A DNA stretch of 64,000 nucleotides from NCBI RefSeq assembly GCF_029867415.1, contig NW_026706236.1, positions 1 to 64,000 of the forward strand, written 5' to 3'. This DNA comes from Vicia villosa. Taxonomy: Eukaryota > Streptophyta > Magnoliopsida > Fabales > Fabaceae. Shown here piece after piece: positions 10,957-20,918 of this stretch. Each line of letters starts with the position of its first letter. Position 1 is the stretch's first letter. Under the pieces are notes generated by a model. The model had not been told where the DNA came from, made no database searches, and saw only the letters and a program-made list of their open reading frames with translations. Both the position numbers and the translations under genes were made by a program.

Positions 10957-12144
10957 TGTAGCAACCTGCCCTAAAAATTAAGACTTAGAGTCGCCACCTA
11001 TTCTACCAAGGCGAATAGGAAACCTTACGTAGTTAAGAGATCCGAGGTAAGTTATTATAATCAGGTCGAGGGAAGGTGTTATGCACCCTCGACCCTTTCC
11101 TAAGGTTTGATCTAAGGTAAATGTTCATGGCAAAATTATGGAGGTTAATAGCTAAGGAAATGAATAGGGCGAAAAGTAAGATTTGAACTGAATTGAGGTT
11201 TTGAGGAAGGGGACTCGCCTTGGTTATCCAAGTGCCTACGTACCTCCTTATGGAGGATCAGAGTCTACATAGTTCGGGCACAGGGTTGTACGCCTTAGAA
11301 TTGATTATGGAGGTGTTTGAAGGCTTTTTGAGTTACCTTGTCGTAGTTTTTGAATTGCGAAGTTCGAAGGTATTTTGAATTACCTTATCGTAGATTTGAA
11401 AATCGCAGTATTTGAAGGGATGAAAATCCGTAGTGTCGTGGTTTAGTGTGTTTTAAATTTGGGCGTACAACCCTGATTTAATATGTCACCGTTAGTTGCG
11501 ATGATCAATAGGTTTGATCATTATAGTTAACGGATTAATGGGGCATTGCTGGTTACTCTGATCGATAGATTCGATCGTCGCGGGCAGCAAATTGAATGTA
11601 TTTTAATTTTGTAATTAAATCTCATGTTTTATTCTTTTATCTCTCGTCTAATGCGACTAATAGCTTTAGTCGGGTCGAGGAGAGAATTATTCAAGAATTA
11701 ATGTTCTTTACCAAATGGACAGTGGGATTGGGCAAACCCTAATGGGTTTTTGTGATTTTTAATCATTAAAAAAATAATTAAATTAATTAAGTCGAATAAT
11801 CGACATAATCGGGATGATCCTAAATAATTCTAAACCCTAATTATTAATCCTAACCCTAATTTAAATCCTAATCCTAATTAAATAACTAATTAAATTTAAT
11901 AATTAATATCCTAATCTAAACAATTAATAAATAAAACAAATGAATAAATAAAATAAAAATTATATAGAACCTGGGCTGCAATCCTGTGCTGTGAAGCCCT
12001 GAGGGAGTGTGGTGGAACCTCAAGCTTTATGTGCGTTAGATCTGATGGGATGGAGATCCGACGGCCGTTGGATGAGGATGTACTGCGGTCACGCGCAAGG
12101 AAGTGACGGCGGATCTGCAGGCTTGTTAACCTGACAAATGAAGG

Positions 12145-12218
12145 AAAAACCATGTTAGACACGGGGATCGAACCCCTATTTGCACGGTGATAGGTACGTC
12201 CCCTTTGCCACTTCATCC
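12145..12218 (-). promoter_or_regulatory. tRNA-like Pol III promoter cassette in the B 3' LTR
   Basis: On the - strand the A box TGGCAAAGGGG (12200-12210) fits TRGYNNANNNG. The B box GGTTCGATCCC (12164-12174) fits GGTTCGANNCC and lies in a T-arm-like GGGG-TTCGAT-CCCC stem. Box starts are 36 bp apart. A TTTTT run follows at 12145-12149, the usual Pol III terminator. A true tRNA has a wider box spacing and a full cloverleaf, which I do not see here. Confidence 0.5.
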
Positions 12219-12904
12219 AGATTCGCCTGCTGTTAATGGATTGGGACGCGTCCTATATGAACCTTCAAATGACGTAAACAAAATTTAAAATAAAAAACAG
12301 CGCGCGTTAGTTCGCTTCTTCTTCGTCAAATTTTCTGGAAAAATAACACAGGCCTACAGCAACATTTTTTAAATGTGGCCATAAGTCTCCCACCTTCAAA
12401 CCTGCAAAATATTGTCAATAGAGACCAAATAATAACCCAGATCTCATATATGTAACATCACGAACCCAATGGATATGTTAATTGGACCTGTAATTGCCTT
12501 TAACCTAGAATCCATCTTTTGAGAGGTATGAACCCTAACAATGGTGTTTGGTTATACCTGCAACAAAACTCAACAACACCAGTCCAGAAATATTCCCCAC
12601 ATCAAAACGAACACAACCATGTAATAAAAACTGATTTCTAATGGCCGCACGCATGCAAACGAAGATATAAGAAAAACGGAAAAAACGTGATGAGCAGTGG
12701 CGCGTTCTTGTTGTCTTGAGCTTGGAAATTGATTTGAGTTCCCTCACCACTTCCCACAAATTGCGTTTTGATGAACAAAAGCCTTTGAATCCTCCTACAA
12801 TGGCAAACACGAATTTGTATTTTTCTGGTTTTGGAGAGGACTCGACTATGGCCTTTTCTCCTAATCTCTCCCTCCCTCCCCTGCGGCTGCACATCTTTGA
12901 TATG

Positions 12905-12912
12905 TATATATA
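12905..12912 (-). promoter_or_regulatory. TATA-like box of the B 3' LTR
   Basis: TATATATA about 735 bp into the LTR. The equivalent in the other LTR is at 33567-33574. Confidence 0.4.
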
Positions 12913-13645
12913 TGGCCAAGAATTAGGTTTGCAACTAATTTTTGATTGAATCACATAAATGGTGATTGAGATTCTATTTCCATATTTGTGTTTGATATTT
13001 TTGTTCTTGCAAATCCACTCTTTCTTTTTCATGAAACGTGAAAAACTTGTTTTGGGTTTTTTTTTTTATTTTAACAATCTAATAATAATAATTAATAATT
13101 AATAATAATAATAAATAAAATAATAATAAATAATGAGGATAGTAATGATTGAAACTAATAGTAATGATAATTCTATCAAAATTAATAATAATATTAACCC
13201 TAAATAATAGTATTAACATTAATTCTAATAAGACTATCATTACCCTAAAAAAATAATCCTAATATATATGTTTACTAAAGCCTAATTATAATAATAAATC
13301 TAACTAATCCTGATACTAACTAATCCTAATACTAATCCTATTAATATTAACAATAATAAAAAATAAAAATGTTTAAATGCTAATAGTTAGTCATGATAAA
13401 ATAATAATAATCGAAACCAATGTTAGTGAAACCCCAAAATACCCCCACAAATGATAAAACCCTTGTAATAATTGGGCCCAACGTTTGGGTTCTAAACATC
13501 TGTCAATTACACCCTTGTTTTAACTCAACCTGATTTATAAGAGAGCGAGTTTGACAATAGAAATGTCAAATCCTATGTCTCTTAATTTTGACTCTTGATG
13601 GATTAAGAGACGTAGATCTGATCGGGCAAATTTTGGGGTATGACA

Positions 13646-13657
13646 GCTGCCCCTGTT
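13646..13657 (-). promoter_or_regulatory. Polypurine tract of element B
   Basis: On the - strand AACAGGGGCAGC abuts the LTR start TGTCATACC. It lies in the block AAGAAGATTGAACAGGGGCA also found in C. Confidence 0.85.
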
Positions 13658-13682
13658 CAATCTTCTTAAACCGTAAGAGTCG

Positions 13683-13702
13683 GATAGGCACGTCTGCCTA
13701 TC
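13683..13702 (-). repeat. Conserved 8-bp hairpin upstream of the B PPT
   Basis: GATAGGCA / loop CGTC / TGCCTATC. The same stem with the complementary loop GACG occurs at the same place in element C (45702-45721). Confidence 0.75.
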
Positions 13703-14079
13703 GTGATCTAAAGGTAGAAGATGATTGGACACTGAAATGCCCTGAAATTTGCATGGGAAGAAATTATGTAGGAGATGGGCTTAAAGATGCCACCCGAGGT
13801 GAATACCATTTTTCAGAGTGTGAAGCAAACGCCTTTTGGAAGGAACCAGGTGATTTTGATTGTAGCACGGCCTAAAAAGGCAACCTGAACTTTATGCGAC
13901 GTTAGGATGCATGCGATGTATGATGCAGCGGACTTCCCAAAATAAATGAGAGCCATGTATGTATATGCACTATGTATGAATGAGGTATGTTAGTTGAATG
14001 ATGCATGGTTGTCAATTGAAGTATGTTAGTAACTTGGAAAAAGAAAAAAACCTTTGTTTGTTATTGATGATGTTTTGGA

Positions 14080-14230
14080 GAAGATCACTGCCGAGGGACT
14101 AACGTGATAAATCCAATTGAGGAACCCTTTGAAAATCTTGTTGTAAAACCCTTTGTAAAACCCCTTTGTTTTTTCCAAAGTAGATCACTGCCGAGGGACT
14201 AACGTGATAAACCCCATTGAATAACCCTTT
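14080..14230 (-). repeat. Direct repeats with GATCACTGCCGAGGGACTAA
   Basis: Two copies, at about 14083 and 14182, of GATCACTGCCGAGGGACTAA followed by CGTGATAAA. In reverse complement they are the 'CACGTTAGTCCC.GGCAGTGA' unit that is heavily amplified in C (34400-34937, 44990-45300). Confidence 0.85.
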
Positions 14231-14329
14231 GTAAAACCCTTCGTAAGTTTGAGAGAAAAGAATCGTCCTGCTAAAGCCTGAGTCTTACATAGCGAGGACT
14301 TGATTAGCTTGCTATATTGCTAGCAAACT

Positions 14330-14500
14330 TTTGCAATTTGTGAACCCCACTTACTATAGTTCTAGTAAGTTTCCGTAGTTTGTGAACCCCACTTACTATA
14401 GTTCTAGTAAGTTTTCATAGTTTGTGAACCCCACTTACTATAGTTCTAGTAAGTTTCCGTAGTTTGTGAACCCCAAAAGGATCACTTGCTATAGCTCTAG
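14330..14500 (-). repeat. Tandem ~54-bp repeats (CCCACTTACTATAGTTCTAG)
   Basis: Three close copies of TTTGTGAACCCCACTTACTA followed by TAGTTCTAGTAAGTTT, then a diverged fourth copy. Confidence 0.9.
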
Positions 14501-14990
14501 CAAGCTCACCTGCACCAATAGGATTACTTGTCATAGCTATGACAAGCTCACCTGCACCATTTGGATCATCTGCCCTTGTTCGGACAAATTTCACTTGCAC
14601 CATTTGGATCATTTGCCCTGGCTCGGACAAATTTCACCTGCACCATTTGGATCATTTGCCCTGGTTCGGACAAATTTCACCTACACCATTTGGATCATTT
14701 GCCCTGGTTCGGACAAATTTCACCTACACCATTTGGATCATTTGCCCTGGTTCGGACAAATTTCACCTACACCATTTGGATCATTTTCCCTGGTTCGGAC
14801 AAATTTCACCTACACCATTAGGAGTCACTTGCCCTTGTTCGGACAAGTTTACCTGCACCATAGGAATTACCTGCCATGGTTCTGACAAGCGTACCTGCAT
14901 AAGAAGAGATCATTTGCTATAGTTCTAGCAAACTTACCTGTATCAAAGGAATTGCCTGCCATGGTTCTGACAAGCGTACCTGCATGAAAA
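14500..14990 (-). repeat. Tandem ~47-bp repeats (CCATTTGGATCATTTGCCCT)
   Basis: Six nearly identical units of CACCATTTGGATCATTTGCC followed by CTGGTTCGGACAAATTTCACCT (14555-14815), with more diverged units on both sides. All three + frames stay open through it, which explains three overlapping spurious ORFs. Confidence 0.93.
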
Positions 14991-14999
14991 AGATTCACC

Positions 15000-15330
15000 T
15001 GTTTGGAGACTCACGACTCGAGGGTCGGAGAAAATAGCATGTCAAATATTCACGACTCGAGGGTCGGAAAGGAAACGATATGTTTAGAAACTCACAACTC
15101 GAGGGTCAGGCATTCACGACTCGAGGGTCGGAAAACAAACCAATCACAACACGAGGGTTGGAAACTCACGACACGTGGGTCGGAAAACACACCTATCACA
15201 ACACGAGGGTTGGAAACTCACGACTCGAGGGTCGGAAAACACACCTATCACAACACGAGGGTTGGAAACTCACGACTCGAGGGTCGGAAAACACACCTAT
15301 CACAACACGAGGGTTGGAAACTGGGCTTTT
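15000..15330 (-). repeat. Tandem repeats (ACGACTCGAGGGTCGGA / CACAACACGAGGGTTGGA)
   Basis: Alternating units of CTCACGACTCGAGGGTCGGA and ATCACAACACGAGGGTTGGA. The last ~160 bp are two or three almost identical ~58-bp dimers. They match C at 10580-10800 in the opposite orientation. Confidence 0.93.
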
Positions 15331-15559
15331 GTATTACGTGAATGCATGAGATGTTATGCGTATGCTAATGCGTATGTATGTATACTGATGTAATCCCGAG
15401 ATTTTATCCCCTTAAACCCATTGAATTTGTTTAATCCATGCTTGCACCTATACCATGACTATGCTCATGCCGGCTTGGTAATGTTTATGTATGCGGGTAA
15501 TGCTTATGCTTATGTATATGTTGATTGATGTAACGAGTGGAACGAAGTAATGTCTTCTA

Positions 15560-15970
15560 TAAGAGTACCTGAAAAGGTTTCTGGAATGGATATGAAAATT
15601 TGTCTTAAAGAAGACTACCTGAAAAGGCTCTTAGAAAGGATATAAATTTGTCTTAAAGAAGACCACCTGGAAAGGCTGAAAGATGTCTTAAAAAGACTAC
15701 CTAAAAAAGGTTTTTGGAATGTCTTAAAGAAGACTACCTGAATAGGTTCCTGAAAAGAATGACAATTTGTCTTAAAGAAGACCACCTGAGAAGATTCCTA
15801 GAAAGGATCATGCGATTTGTCTTAGAGAAGACTACCTGAAAAGGCTGAAAGACGTCTTAAAAAAGATTACCTGGAGAGGTTCTTAGAAAGGACGATGATT
15901 GTCTTAAAGAAGACCACCTAAAAAGGTTCTTGGAAAAAGAATATCTTAAAGAAGACTACCTAAAAAGGTG
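15560..15970 (-). repeat. Tandem ~40-bp repeats (GTCTTAAAGAAGACTACCTG)
   Basis: About ten imperfect units of TGTCTTAAAGAAGACTACCT followed by GAAAAGGTTCYTRGAAAGGA. They match C at 9875-10290 in reverse complement. Confidence 0.92.
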
Positions 15971-17826
15971 TGGTGTGATGTATCAACCAATATATGCAAT
16001 GCATGATTTATATGTATTTGCATGATGCTCCAATGATAGGTTGTTGATAACCAAAGCGTGTATAGTTTGCCAATGTTGCAGGTTTGTTTGATAAGGTGGG
16101 GTGTGATGCTAGCGCGATTTCCCAATACCTGCTTTTTTTGAATTTTGAAGATCGTAGTTAGGAGAAAGATTAATTCGAGGTTGTAAAGTATGAAGACGCC
16201 TTCTCCTTTTTATTGTGCGCTTTGCCCCAGTTTGGGCTTTTGAATTACTCAACGCCTTCGAACTTTTGAGGTTCTCCACGCCTTTAACCTTTTGAATTGT
16301 TTAACTTATGGATTTGATATCCAATGCCCCAATGTTTATTGGAAAAAGGTGCCTATGATCTCCCAGCTATGAAGGAAGTGCCCCGGGGAATAACCTTGTC
16401 ATATGCTTCGACGTTTAGGTTGAAGGGTATGCCCTTGATTTCCAGGATATGGAGGGTTATCCATGGCGTTCTATCCTTTTAAATTTTGAATTCTTCCCAT
16501 GTTTGACATGCCCCTGATTATTATTGCTTCGAGACGTGACCCAAGCCGATTGAACCTTAGGAAGAATGCCCCTAGGAAATAGGATGTTTTGATCGTATGC
16601 CCCTGTGATCCTTGAAATTTTGCCCCTGTTTAGGAGAACCCCCTAGATGTGATTCCCCCCATTCCAGAGTCTTTATTAGAAATGATCGCCTTTGATTAAC
16701 CCATTTCGAGATCTTCTTGATGCTATGTGTATATTCGTAGGTGACGTTGTACCCTTTGAGAGGTAACTCCAATGCGATGCGTGTGCAAGTTTTAGAATCG
16801 AAGTCTGTTATGAATTAGGACTGGATGATTAGAAATGAACGTTTGAAGAAACGTAGTGGTTAGGAATAGTTTTAACAAACCTAGGAGTCAGTATAACAAA
16901 ACCCTGCTTAGTATGCTTTCGTGGTTAACCTTGCCTCAATTAGGACTTTTAAATGTTGTAACTTGGCCTGGTTCATGGTTTTAAGAAACAACAGATATAA
17001 GGCTCAAAATTTATTTAAACCACCCCTTTCTCCTTGATGTTCTCCAAATCCTAGGAATTCGCCTAATCCAATGATTGCGCTTTGTTTGCAAGAGAATCAT
17101 TTCAGTTTTGACATTAAGCAGAAGCCTTAGTAGAGATCCAAGCACTAATGAAAAATGTTGTAAAGGTCCAAGCGTTTATGAGAAGCTTTGATGATTTGGC
17201 AGTCACAAGATTATCCTTTGTATTTCGCCTTTGTTTTTATCCCTTATTTTTGCATGAACCAACTCCTTTGAGTTCGATCCATCGGGATGCCCTAAATTTT
17301 GCCTAAGTCATTTTTATTTTCTTTTATGAAATTTTCCGTTTTGACTTAGCGGGTGCTTTTATCCTTTTTTCTTGAATACTCCTTTTGAGATTTGATCCTT
17401 GGATTTTGAATATTGTGACTGCCTCGTCGACCTTGATTTGCAAGCTTCGTCTTTGATACGTCCTCGACCTTGAATGACATATTGAGGAAAAAGATGTTGC
17501 GAATGTTACCTCCATTGCTTCCTCAATCTTGGATGAACGTGAGGAAGAAGATGTGCTTGAACCATGGCTTTGCTTGATCCTTGCTTGGACTGACCGATTC
17601 TCTTGACAACCAAAATACACCATTGAATTAATCGAAATCTAACCTGCCCCTGGTTGAAATCAAGATTTATTTGAAAAAGTAGAAACAAACTCCAACTCCT
17701 GGCTCTAGGGGGTAACGAGGGATTAACATCCTTATATCTCCACTGTTTGGGAATTGAAACAATGCCTGTACATCCTCGGCTCGGTCTTACCTTGAAAGCA
17801 TACGTTTAGCGAGATTTAGTTATTTG

Positions 17827-17831
17827 TATTC
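17827..17831. other. Left target-site duplication of SIRE-1 (TATTC)
   Basis: TATTC directly before TGTTAGAAC; the same five bases follow the right LTR at 29068-29072. Confidence 0.93.
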
Positions 17832-18978
17832 TGTTAGAACAAGATTTGTTCTGATCAATATTCTTAGTTTTGATGATAACAATGTATATGAATTTTGTAT
17901 GAGATAATGTGGTACTCTAATACTATGCAATTTCCATTTCAGGAATTATATAAAGAGTACGCACAAAATTAGCGCAAGAAGCACTGACTCAGAAGGTTCA
18001 GCATGCAACATCAGAACATGGTCTGGCAAGACATTAGAAGATGGTCAAGCAGAATCAGAACATGGTCTATGGAAGCATCAGAAGGACTTGAGATCAGAAG
18101 CAGAAGCACTGAAGTTCTCATGGTATCACGCTCAGAAGCACTTCAAGGTCAGAAGAAGAGAAGATGCTCTGCACCAAGCTGTTTGACTCTGATGATATTC
18201 AAACGTTGTTTACACAAACATCAGATCAGAAGCAAGTACAAGATGGCAGGCTACACTGATTGACAAAAGGAACGTTAGTAGCTATTAAAGGCAACGTCAG
18301 TAGACACAGTGAAAGCAAGGCTCGAGGTAGTTGACAAAAGAGTGAAACATTAAATGCAATGCTGTACGGATCACGCAAAGCATTAAATGCTCCCAACGGT
18401 CATCTTCTCAAACGCCTATAAATATGAAGTTCTGATGAGAAGCAAGGTTACCAACTTTGAACAAGAACACTTGCGCAAATATACAGAAACGCTGTCAAAT
18501 TCAAAAAGCTCTCAAACTTCATCTTCAACCTCACTACATTGCTGTTGTAATATATTAGTGAGATTAAGCTTAAACTTAAGAGAAAATCACAGTTGTGATA
18601 ATAGCTTTATTAGAAGCATTGTAACTCTTATAAGAATTTGTTTACATTAAGTTGTAATAACTAGAGTGATCAGGTTGTTGATCAGAATACTCTAGAAAGT
18701 CTTAGAAGGTATCTAAGCAGTTTGTTCCTAGAGTGATCAGGTTGTGATCAGTATACTCTAGAAGACTTAGAAGTTGTCTAAGTGGAAAACCATTGTAATC
18801 TTGTGTGATTAGTGGATTAAATCCTCAGGTGAGGTAAATCACTCCAAGGGGGTGGACTGGAGTAGTTTAGTTAACAACGAACCAGGATAAAAATCATTGT
18901 GCAAATTGTTTTTATCTTACAAGTTTTAAAAGCTACACTTATTCAAACCCCCCTTTCTAAGTGTTTTTCTATCCTTCA
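17832..18978 (+). repeat. 5' LTR of SIRE-1 (1147 bp)
   Basis: TGTTAGAACAAG... to ...CTATCCTTCA. The TATA box TATAAATA is at 18417-18424. Two copies of an ~60-bp AGAGTGATCAGGTTG(T)TGATCA unit lie at 18660-18790. Its mate is 27916-29067. Confidence 0.96.
18417..18424 (+). promoter_or_regulatory. TATA box of SIRE-1 5' LTR
   Basis: TATAAATA in ACGCCTATAAATATGAAG; the likely promoter of the genomic RNA. Confidence 0.7.
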
Positions 18979-18980
18979 AT

Positions 18981-18992
18981 TGGCATCAGAGC
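18981..18992 (+). promoter_or_regulatory. Primer binding site of SIRE-1
   Basis: TGGCATCAGAGC, two bases after the LTR. It is complementary to the 3' end of initiator tRNA-Met with one mismatch from the usual TGGTATCAGAGC. Confidence 0.85.
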
Positions 18993-19063
18993 GCCAGTTC
19001 TAAGGTGCAAGCACTTAACCGTGTTTAGAAAAGATTCAGGAAGAGAAAAATGCTTAAGTCAAG

Positions 19064-20918
19064 ATGTCTGGTGAAAATCCAACAAATACATCTACATCTG
19101 GCTCTGCTGATCAATACAATGGAAATGGTAACAATGGTTATACTAGACCACCAGTATTTGATAGTGAAAACTTTGAATACTGGAAAGATAAACTTGAAAG
19201 TTACTTCCTTGGTCTAGATGGTGACTTATGGGATCTGCTGATGGATGGTTACAAACATCCAGTGAAAGCTACTGGTGTAAAGCTTACAAGACAAGAAATG
19301 AATGATGATCAAAAGAAGCAATTCAAAAATCATCATAAGTGTAGGACTGTTTTGCTGAATGCTATCTCTCATGCTAAATACGAGAAGATATCTAACAGGG
19401 AAACTGCCTATGATATATATGAGTCATTGAAAATGACCCATAAAGGAAATGCCCAAGTCAAGGAGACTAAAGCTCTTGCCTTGATTCAGAAATATGAAGC
19501 CTTCAAGATGGACGATGATGAAAATATTGAGAAGATGTTCTCAAGATTTCAAACGCTAACTGCTGGATTGAGAGTTCTTGACAAGGTATACACAAGGGCT
19601 GATCATGTCAAGAAGATCATCAGAAGCTTGCCAAGAAGATGGGGTCCTATGGTGACTGCTTTCAAAATTGCCAAGAATCTGAATGAAGTCTCTCTTGAAG
19701 AATTGATCAGTGCTCTGAGGAGTCATGAAATTGAGTTGGATGCTAATGAACCTCAGAAGAAAGATAAGTCTATTGCGTTAAAATCTAATTATAAAAAATG
19801 CACTAACGCTTTTCAGGCTGAAGAAGTAGATTCTGAAGAATCAGAATCAGAAGAAGAAGATGAACTGTCCATGATCTCCAGAAGGGTAAACCATCTCTAG
19901 AAGAGCAAGCAAAGGAAGTTCAAGAGCTTCAGAAGTTCAAAGAAGCCTGAAAGAGGAGAATCTTTTGGAGGCAGAAGATCTGACAAGAAGAAGGTCATCT
20001 GCTATGAATGCAATGAGCCTGGATACTTCAAGAACGAATGTCCAAAACTTTAGAAGGAGAATCCCAAGAAGAAGTTTCATAAGAAGAAAGGTCTTATGGC
20101 AACATGGGATGATTCAGAATCAGAATCAGAATCAGACTCTGAAGGCGAGCAGGCAAACCTTGCACTGATGGCCACAGTGGATGATGGATCAGAATCTATA
20201 TCAGAATCAGATTCTGAAGAGGTATTTTCTGAACTATCTAGAGAAGAGTTAGTTTCCAGTTTAACTGAACTTCTGGAACTCAAGGCTCATCTTAGTATCA
20301 AATACAAAAAGCTGAAAAAGCTATTTGAATTTGAAACTAAGAAGCTGGAAGTGGAAAATTCTTAACTGAAGGAAAAAGTTTTAAAATTATCCAAAGATAT
20401 TGGATCTCCTTCTGAATCAGAAAAATCCATTCCTAGTCTCAATCATATTCTGAAAGAATATGACTCGAGCTTCAGAAAGTTCCTATCTAGAAGTATTGGC
20501 AGAAGTCATCTTGCTTCTATGATATTTGGTGTTTCTGGAAACAAAAGGATTGGCGTTGGCTATGAGGGTGATATCCCACGTAAATTTGAACCTGTATATG
20601 ATTTGAAAATCACATACAAGCCATTGTATGATCAGTTCAAATATGGCCACTCACATGATATTAGGCTCACTTCACATGCCAAAAGTTTTAACACTTCACA
20701 CACCAAGAAGCATGTGACACAACCTAACAAATATCAGGCTGCCAAACCTAAAGAATATCATGCTGTTCCTCCTGTTACTTATCATGCTAAACCCAAGTTC
20801 AATCAGAACTTGAGGAAAACTAACAAGAAAGGACCCAAGAAAATGTGGGTACCTAAGGATAAGATAATTTCTGTTGCAGATATCCTTAGCAGCAAAGAAG
20901 ACAAAGCACAAAATGTCA
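19064..20918 (+). pseudogene. gag: SIRE-1 gag region (broken)
   Basis: Gag forms the particle that packages the element RNA. The start ATG is at 19064, and the N-terminal two thirds match copia Gag (UBN2-type; FDSENFEYWKDKLESY near residue 33). The zinc knuckle at 20000-20041 should be CX2CX4HX4C, but its His position is Tyr (codon TAC, 20024-20026). In-frame stops occur at 19898-19900, 20051-20053 and 20363-20365. Acidic Ser/Glu-rich stretches flank the knuckle (about 19826-19880 and 20110-20230). Reading then leaves this frame just before the protease motif at 20919. Every stop lies in one continuous frame, so this is decay of a single gene, not several small genes. Confidence 0.88.

Larger units (their letters stand above)
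10957..13645 (-). repeat. 3' LTR of element B (2689 bp)
   Basis: Read on the - strand it begins TGTCATACCCCAAAATTTGC (13645) and ends GGGCAGGTTGCTACA (10957). It has a TATA-like TATATATA at 12905-12912, a tRNA-like cassette at 12145-12218 and an AT-rich TAATAATAAT tract at 13060-13400. Small frames at 11911-12216, 12535-13032 and 12716-12949 are conserved with the other LTR only because the LTRs are duplicates. Confidence 0.95.
13658..17826 (-). other. Element B interior, 3' side: repeat-rich, non-coding
   Basis: This holds five tandem-repeat blocks (listed separately). From 16,100 to 17,826 the sequence is unique, with no recognisable gag or pol. Frames such as 17324-17623 (-) have no family features. 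A GATAGGCA-CGTC-TGCCTATC hairpin at 13683-13702 is conserved with C (45702-45721). Confidence 0.75.

Noticed and set aside
11830..11890. CCTAA-rich stretch resembling interstitial telomere repeats
   Set aside because: The units are irregular (CCTAATT, AACCCTAA) with no run of CCCTAAA. The same sequence is in both B LTRs.
12145..12218. A genuine tRNA gene
   Set aside because: The A-to-B spacing is too short for a full cloverleaf and no acceptor stem or anticodon arm could be drawn. It is kept only as a Pol III-type cassette.
11911..13032. Minus-strand frames of 101 and 165 codons and their near copies at 32632-33694
   Set aside because: They lie in the two B LTRs and agree only because the LTRs are duplicates. 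They overlap the tRNA-like cassette and an opposite-strand frame and show no domain.
14415..15393. Long overlapping frames of ~70-140 codons with repetitive peptides
   Set aside because: They are read through tandem repeats without stops and all three forward frames are open, which is a repeat artefact.
20077..20283. Minus-strand Ser/Asp-rich 68-codon frame
   Set aside because: It is the antisense shadow of the acidic Ser/Glu repeat region in SIRE-1 gag.
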